Assembly (NCBI GenBank): GCA_022818135.1
Contig: JAFMSR010000017.1
Coordinates: 3,785,476 to 3,849,475 of the forward strand
Origin: Saxidomus purpurata
Lineage: Eukaryota; Mollusca; Bivalvia; Venerida; Veneridae
Length of the DNA stretch: 64,000 bases
Reading direction: 5' to 3'
Numbering within the stretch: the first letter of the stretch is position 1; the number at the start of each line of letters is the position of its first letter. A model generated the notes under the pieces. It was not told the origin of the DNA, ran no database searches, and worked only from the letters and a program-made list of their open reading frames with translations. The position numbers and the translations under genes were made by a program. Shown in pieces: positions 47,501 through 56,500 of this stretch.

Positions 47501-50500
47501 GTGAAAAGTGCATCCCCAACTGCTTCTGGTTTCGATTTTGACTGTTTCAGCTATCAAGCTACTATTATAGCTTCTTCTCTTTTCTAGTTTTCTTTACATT
47601 CAAATTATTCAATTATGAATTCACATTTATGATTTGGAATTTTCACTTTCCCTACCTTGATGTTACTTGTTATAGGAGCAGACAAGTGGAATTTTCAAGG
47701 CCTGGTGAAAACTGTGTCACAGATTCTATTTCCATACTAATTTATTAATTCTTTATTGCAAAACAAGTTCAAGTGATTGTTATTAGATCGCAGAAAAGAA
47801 TGAATTTTGTTGGAGTTAGTACCAGTCCTGTGGAGCCACCGTGTCACATCTGTGAAACCTGCTGTCGAAAATAAGCTAGAACTTAAGCTGAAAATTGTAT
47901 TATTATTCAACTTTACAATATTACACTCTGTATTAGATCAATTGCACACATGATATGAAACAGGTAGAGTTAATACAAAGCATAACTGAGCCAATATGAG
48001 AATGCAGGGCCAATACGAGAAAACAGGGCCAATATGGAATTCAAGCATTCTGATTGGTTTAAAAGAGAGGGCCAATACGGAGAAGTCACTTCCTTTAGAT
48101 TTTTAAACGACGCCCTCATGCTGATATTGTAAAATGACTGTAAATTTTTTATTTTTGAAATAAACATAGGGTTATGGGTATTCATTTTCTTAGTTAGATT
48201 GTTTTCTATCCATCAATAACAGTTTTGAAGTAAAATTCGAGAAAAAGTTGATTTTCATTTTTTCATCCCCTTCCTGTATATTTATTTCTTCTTACTCGTG
48301 TGAAAATGCGATTCAACAGTGAGAAAATAAATCTTCCATGTCCATTGAGTTGTGGATTAGGAAATCCCACCCTCGGGTTGAGATACGTCCAAAAAAACTC
48401 GGCAGGTCCTCATTTTTATGACGTATCTCAACCCTTGGGTGGGATTTCCTTAGCCACAACTCATGAACATGTTAGATTCTCTTTACATTATTGATTATTT
48501 ATTGGGCCAATACGACCACCCTCGGACAAATAACAAGGCCAATATGAAATCACTTGATTAATAACATTACATTATTGTAGAGAATTTATTTTTTGCATGC
48601 AAAACCAATACCGTATCTAAACAGCCTTTCTATATTTGAAATTAGATTTTAACAAATTAATGTAATTAAATTAAAATGATTTCATATTTCTACATTTCTG
48701 ACGGTTTAAAGAAAAGAACAGCTTAATATAAGTGCGGAGTATAACAATCAAATGTCTCTTTCCTACTTTGATACTTTTCCATTTGTTGACATAGAATTCC
48801 AAATATAAGAACAGACTTTGTGCAGAGATAGGTTTGTAAAGATTTGCGAGTTTGGAAGTTACAACTCTCTTTAAATCTTTACTATTTTAAATTAGTGTTT
48901 AGTTTGAAGATGCTTGACCTTGTAAATTACAACAGTGATTTCTAGCAAAGTTATGCAATCGTGTAACTACTACTCCACATTGTTTCTAATAAGGCCCAAG
49001 AATATTTAAATATATTGCGGTACAAATGGAACTTACATGAAATATAGAATAACTTAGACCATTCTGTGGGGTCAGGATTGTGTAATTGATGCAGCAAAAA
49101 CCTACGACACCCTGACCACCAAGGTCATAGGTCAACATGTAACAAAGTTACGGCAAATACAAATTTACAGGCAAATCTGTGTAAGTATAATCGCCTAAAT
49201 TTTAAGCAAAGTTTCTAACGCAGCGAATACTGATGAATCCCAGTCAGCCATTTTTACATGTTCTATAATAGTCACCTCCTTAGCTGGCTGCTCTAACAGG
49301 TTTTTACTGTAAGAAATATACATATAAGTCAGTATTCCATATTGTTACATGCCAGAAAACCATATGTTTCAGCACTTATGTAGCATCTGTTGCCATTGCT
49401 GTGTCTGTAACCAATGGTCTAAAAGCCTACAAAAATGTTATACAGTACACTCTTTTGTACTTTGAAGAGAATATCCTCAATCCCTACATAAAACACTAAT
49501 TAGATATTGATTCATATTTCAACTCCAGATTATGGTCACAAACCAGGATAACAATCATAAAATGGGGTTAAAAGATGTTTTGTGAGAAATTAGACTTTTT
49601 TAATCCTGTTCCGTAAATCTGTTAAAAAAAAGTAATTTAGACAATTCTGTATTTTTGTCCGTCGGATTCCTTTCATCACATACATTAAGCTGATGAGAAT
49701 AATGCTATTCCTGACCAACGTATCAGGTAACATAATTCAATTACTTAAAATGTAAGTACAAATGCATTCTTGGAACACAAGTGAGCCAGGATGTCTGAAA
49801 TGAAACCGTAGGCCTTTGCAATCAGTTCTTTTTATATCAGTATGGCTCCAGATCAGCCTGCCCAGTCATTGTTTTACCTGAATCCATAGTGCTCACTATT
49901 CAATTATAAACAAGCGAGAAACATTCTTTTGAAACCTATGTTGGAGACCTGAGCTGTGAGAAAACAGTGCTGTATTCATCTAAACTAGAAACACCTCTGA
50001 ATAAAGACCACATGTCAACAACAACTTTTACAGCTCCTTGTAACAAGTGGCCCTTTTGAAGATGTTGCAGTGGCCAAGTGGTATATAAGGCATTGATACT
50101 TTGCACTGCTTTGATTTCACCGGTACAGGTTCAAATCCTGGCTTCTGCATTGTAACAAACTAGTTAAGCACTCTTAATTTAGTGGTCAACCACAATTATA
50201 ATCTTCATTTTATAATGAAATTTAATGGTCAAATGTTTCTTTTTGCACTGTGAGGCTCAAATTGGGAAAGAAAGACTGTAAATGTAGAGATTGTAGAGGA
50301 CATCATCCTATCTCAGGCATTGAACATGAAACCCCCCATGTCTACTGAGCTCAAATATTACTTATGCTAGCCTTGTAGTACTGAACACTCTTTCCACCAT
50401 CTAAATTTCTTTTTTAACCCACAAAACCATAAATATTCATTAACCTAAACATGGGCTCCTTTTTATACACATCATTAAAAAACCCCTAAAAATTACTACA

Positions 50501-53500
50501 CCTTAGTCAAGTGGTATAATGAGTCACTAACAAAACCAATGAACTGACCATTAGTTGTGTGTGGCCTTACACTTCAACAACAAAGCCCATAATAAACCTG
50601 TGTAGAAAGGCGACAGAAGAAACTTTCAATCTATCAACTGCCAATTTGCATTTAAATCTTGAGAGATCCTGAAACCCGTGCAGTATCTTGTAAGCCTCTT
50701 AACTTGATCACTTCGCAAATCCTATTTTCACGTTTTATTATTCTTTTCTTTTCAAAAACAATCTGCCTGCCTGAAGATGATTGCTTATGATTTTTCAAGC
50801 TTTCATGCCACCTGATGAGATTAAGAACTAATCAGAAAACCTGTAACAAAATTCGGGATTACGGGTCGTTAATACCGTCAAATAGACACTGATAGGTATA
50901 ATCCATGTGAATTTTAATCATCAACTTGACAAAGCCCTTATTAAGCCTGAATTCATCTTTTATTGGGGATTAGGAATCAGGACATTTTCGAGTACGACGA
51001 ACTGGAAGGATGAGTCTTTCCGATAATATACGGCTTCATTAGTCTAGTGAAAAGAGAGCTTAAGTCTTTTTTGTATAATAAATTCTTATGAGAAACTAAG
51101 AGGTTTATTACTTATTGATGTCTTTAAGCATCGGCGTTTTAATATTTTCTGACACACAATACCGTTGCCGTTTTTCCAGGAGAAGTAAACTTTGCACGAA
51201 TCAGGATCAAACGTAATAGGTCAATTTTAGATTAAAACTGAAAATAGGCTTCTTTTTATCAAAAATGAAGACCTTGAAAGAAAATGTGTCTGCCTCTATT
51301 CAGCACGTAACGATGCATTGCAGGAATTTAATCGATATTTGAATGTCTGTAATTAACACTTGTCTATTATTTGGATGAAAATTCTGTTTTATGATATATG
51401 GCATTTCACCTCTAAAATAATCAAATCTCTATTAATTCAACAAATGAATTTGTTGATATTAGTTAAATTAAAGTACTCCAGTTTTATTTCAAACCAAAAA
51501 AAAAATGCAAGTTCTTATGCTGAAAATACTTTCTCATTTCCCTGGAATACTGAAGCAAACTTCGAACAAAATATGCATATGTCTACTTATTTACAGCTGT
51601 TTTATTTTGGTCATTTGTCTGGAAAAAGGATCAATCCTGAACCTGCTGAATTTCTTACCGGGACTTGTCCATTTTTCAATTTTGGAAGGTCACATCGTTT
51701 AAAAGGGGGAGCAGTAAATTTTTTTTACTGAATAATGACTGAAAAAGACTGCATGAATATGCAAGCTGATCATTATCTGCACTGCTTACATAATGCAGAA
51801 GCATAAATTGAATATTGGTCTGTTGCACTAATTTGACACTGTAATACAGTGTATTAATTTATTGTGTGAGCATGTTTTCTACTGTATGAAATAGTTATTA
51901 TAATGTGAATACAAAACATTCTGACATGCTGATACAATTTGTCAGACAAAATGTGAACAGTTAAGGTATTAAAGAGACCTTAAGTTTAGGTAGTTCACCA
52001 CTAATTTGTTGTTATAAGATGGTTCAACTATTTACAGAGACAATTGTTCTGAAGAAACAAAAGTAACTTTAAAACAGTAGTAAAAGGAGTTCTGTACTGC
52101 GATTATAGTTCTGATTCCCGCTAACATCTGCTCAATTCTATCTTAAATCAGGAGACCTATACAGAAAACAGGAAAAAGCTTTAAGATAAAGATGTGAAGG
52201 TACAGGACTGGTCTATGACTCCATATACAAGAAAACAAGCTTGACCTAAGTGGTCTTTCTGGGGAAGCTGTAAAATCCCTACGGATGTCTTTACAAAACA
52301 GAATTAAAGTAGTCAGAACTTGGAGAAACAACAAATACAATATCTGGACAGTTTAGGGTAGGTCAGTAATTGAATCTTAACAATGGCAACTACCATCATG
52401 CTCTCTTTCTGCACAAGCTCTGTTTAGAAATCCATACTGCATTCATCAAACTTGTCTTATACAAGTTGTTAAAACCAAAAGACGAGACTAAAATAATCAA
52501 GTTTCTAGTAAACCTCACTTCACAACTTTCTTTGACCCTATTCAAATCAGTGAAACTGACTTTCTGAAAGACTGAAACTTTTATAAGTACAGCTGTTTTT
52601 AAGACCATTTGTCAACCATGTGCCAAGAAAAATATGAGCACAGATAACAACCCAAAATATCTGAACTGTTCAGCAGGTAAGTTAGCTAAGTCTGTGACAA
52701 GTTATGACCAAGTTTACATAAACAAACCATACTTTAACAAAAATGCTTTAGTGTCAAGAAGGTTTTAACTTGATCTTAACTTCCCATTCTAAGGTACCTA
52801 AGACAGACAGACAGGCTGACAGACAGACATATATTAAAACATGCTGAGAATTTGTAATGGAGCACATTCTAGCATATGATCAAATAGTGCTGAACAAGTT
52901 CATTTAGTACTGCTGAGTATTGCTTTTTATCATTTTTGGGCAATTGAGGGTATTAGAAATCTAACTTGACTGAGGTATCATCATACTGTTTTGTTTCAAG
53001 TTTTATTATGTGAAATGATTTATCAAGTTTTCTAGTAAAGTGGACCAAACCCATGCCCTTTGTCAGCCATGTTTGTTGATAAATCAAAATTTCTTTAAGA
53101 AACTTGGTGAAAATTCACCTAAATCACCTAAAGTACTTTTCTTCCCCCTGATACTGAAATCCAACCAAAATATCTGAAGAGATTTTCACTCTGTCGTCAT
53201 TTAAAAGCAATGTTGTACAAAGAATGCTTTCCACTCTGTGGCTTCAGATGTGAACAGACCATGTACCATAGACACTGAGCAGTCAAATCAGCTCTACACA
53301 AATGCACAGACGAGTCAATAATTTGAATAAAAATTGAAATAGCTTTTGGTTTCTCTCTTATAACTAAAGTACATGTTGCGAAGTTCAGCCTGGAGATGAC
53401 ATGCTATCAATTCAGACACAATATTTCACTTACGTTTAAAGTTGATCTCATACAATCCCACTGCCATTCTGTCACCATCTAGAACTTCACCAAGTGTTAA

Positions 53501-56500
53501 ACTTTTATGCTCAATCTAAAATACAAACACCCAGTATCAACTACTCTAATAACTCAAAGTATACATAGGTTTTATTTCTTAAAAAAAATGTCTTCAAAAT
53601 GGCTAAAAACATTCTTCCTCGCATGAAGCAGGCTGTAAACTATTGTTACTAGCAGACCTGAGGACTGCTTAATACTGTAAATCCACATAAGCAGGTTATC
53701 ATGACTGCCCGATCTAAAATTTATAACATTTAGTGATTTACCTTTTAAAGCAATGGTCAGTTAACAGACACGCCTACTCTAAGCTTTGATTTTTTGTACC
53801 CAATTTCAAACTAAAACAAGGCAAATTTTTTAAACTTAAGCTCATCAAGTGAAAACTTTAAGTTGCCACTTTCAAAATACTTTTGCAAAAAATGTAGCTT
53901 TTGAGAACATTGGTGAGTGACTATAGACTGTTACGACGTCCACAGCCAAGACTGCTTCATAAAAACCTCTGCTTCATACTGGTGTAAAATACTCAAAACC
54001 GGATGCTAATGAATTTCAATGTTACCTTTTCCGGCCGACAAACTGGAAGCTGGTAGTAATGGTAGGTTTCATGTGGGTTAAAGTATGGTCCTACTTTATT
54101 CACAAACATGTTCACCTGAAATATATATAAACACTAGTAATACTCGAGTCCCTGTGTAATGGTGTACAATTCTGTGAAGTTCAACTGAAATTTTAAAAAA
54201 CAGTAACAAGGCTACTGCACAAACACGATCTGAACTATGATCTTGACCTTTGAATTTAGTGTTGTGTATAATACATCTTCCATGGTCCTCTCTAAATTGT
54301 TTAATTCTGTCAAGTTTCATTGAAATCACATGAACTTAGACATATTGCTTATAGTCACATTTTTGTGACTGGATCCTGCTTTATTCTAATACATGCAGCT
54401 ATAGTTTTATAGAAAACAGAAACATTAAAACACCTCTGGCGATCAAAAGGCAATTCACTTATACCAGTTTTTTTGATAACCAGCACTGATGTTTTGTGTA
54501 AAAGCATTGTGAGTTCATATTATTATTAATCACAAGAGCAACGAATAGGAGGGTTATAACAATTAGACCATTGGTTTTGGGGTTGGTATTTAAAGCGACT
54601 GCACTCCAGATGGACAAGTTACGCTAAAAAAAGAAAATTTTCAATTTCAAGAAAAAATGGGGGGGGGGGGGGGGGGGGGGGGGTCATACTGTATCAGGGC
54701 ATGATATGATAACGGACAAGTTTTCTAACAAAAGAAACAATTAAAAGTGTGTTTGCTTACTTTATTGTCGAAAATATCACCCCGTGACTAACGGGTAGGC
54801 TCTCAAAACCGGCTCCGGATAATTTTATTTCTACCTTTATTCTAGCCTTACACAAAAAAATAATCTTGATGCGACAAAATGAATATATATTATTTACCAA
54901 AAAATTAAAATTTACTAAAATTTGGAGGCAGTCGCTTTAAATGATTGACTTACGTGTTGAACTTATAACTTTCAAATTATAACGGAAGTAATATTTACTC
55001 TACATGAATGTATCGGACATTATACAGCACCTTCCAAAAATTTTTATTTTTCATAAGATAAATCCCTAATAAAAAAAAGAAAAATACAATAATGTAATAG
55101 CTTCTGCTCTTCCTAAATTTGTGTCAAATGACTTTCAGTATTTGTTAATGTTAATCATTATTTGAACATACTTTTGGACAAAACGATGACAATCACAGAC
55201 ATGCCAGGTCATGAAAATACGTGACAAACAGGGAACAACATACTTTTGAGCCGTTGTAGGCTAGGAAAGATATATTCAGATAGCTAATTTTAGAATATTA
55301 AGAAATTACAACTGAATGGCTGCAGGACACAAACTGAAAAATATCATATCCAAGCCTAGAGTATATAAACCCTATGACCTGTGACTCAAGCCTAAAAGTT
55401 CTCACATCAGCTCTTGAAAATTTGCTTTTGACCCTTGAAAATTTAGGTTGAAGTGTCAATGGTCTTTGAGTTTCAAAGTCTACTGAACACCCTTGTGCTG
55501 GCCCGAATGGCTTGTGAATTTCATATCCAAAAATCATACACTGAACTGATAAAATAATTCATACTGCCAAAGTGTGCTACTAGGCTTTTCTTTCTGAACT
55601 ATATATAAACAACTTTAGTTTCAAAATCAAAGAAGCAATATAAAATAAAACAGATGTCCTTTGGTAAATTTAAAGACTTGAGTTCAATTTCTTATGATTT
55701 TGTATGTTTTAAACAATCAAGATCTATATGTACATGTATATATAACTTAAAGTCACTGTACATGTATATAAGTCACTAATAAGCCTTTGACAGGTGCAGA
55801 CTTTACCCCGTTTCAGATCTTTTCTGTTTTTCGTTCTCATAGCATGCTAACGGTATTTAATGAAACTTTCCTTTAGGTCCACAAGAAATTTATAATCTGT
55901 TATTCATAAATCTCAGGTGAGACTCTACTCTAGAGAGATACCAGTGAGACCGAACTGCAGAACATCCTTGGCTGGAACACCCTTGAGATCAAGCGTCAAT
56001 CTTCCAAGCTGGTTATATGTTTTACAAAATATACTACAATCTTGAATCAATCTCCTTACCCAGTTAACTAGAAGTCCCAAACAGGTTAGCAAGACACATG
56101 CACCCCCTTAGTCTCTGCCAAACCCATGCAAACTAGGACTTCTTTAAGTGCTCAATTTTCCCCCATACTACAGTCCTGTGGAATAGGATACCCTTGCATA
56201 TATTGCGACCCTGCCCAATCTTGAATCATTCATGCAGGTAGAGGCCCAACCAGTTATAAATCTTTTAACAGTTGTTTTTAAACCTTAAATTATTCTTTTC
56301 AGTCCAGGACTCCTATGTCAGAAAAAATAGGAGTCCCATCTGAAAATGTTGGAGTCCCATGTTTTTTAAGTACAACGCGCTGACCCAAACCGAAGATTGG
56401 CTTCTACATGAATGTATTACAGTATTGAAATGGTATGATATCAATAGATGTACCTCAATACCTGGGATAACACAAGGAAACGAGTGTTGTTTTTTTTTAT

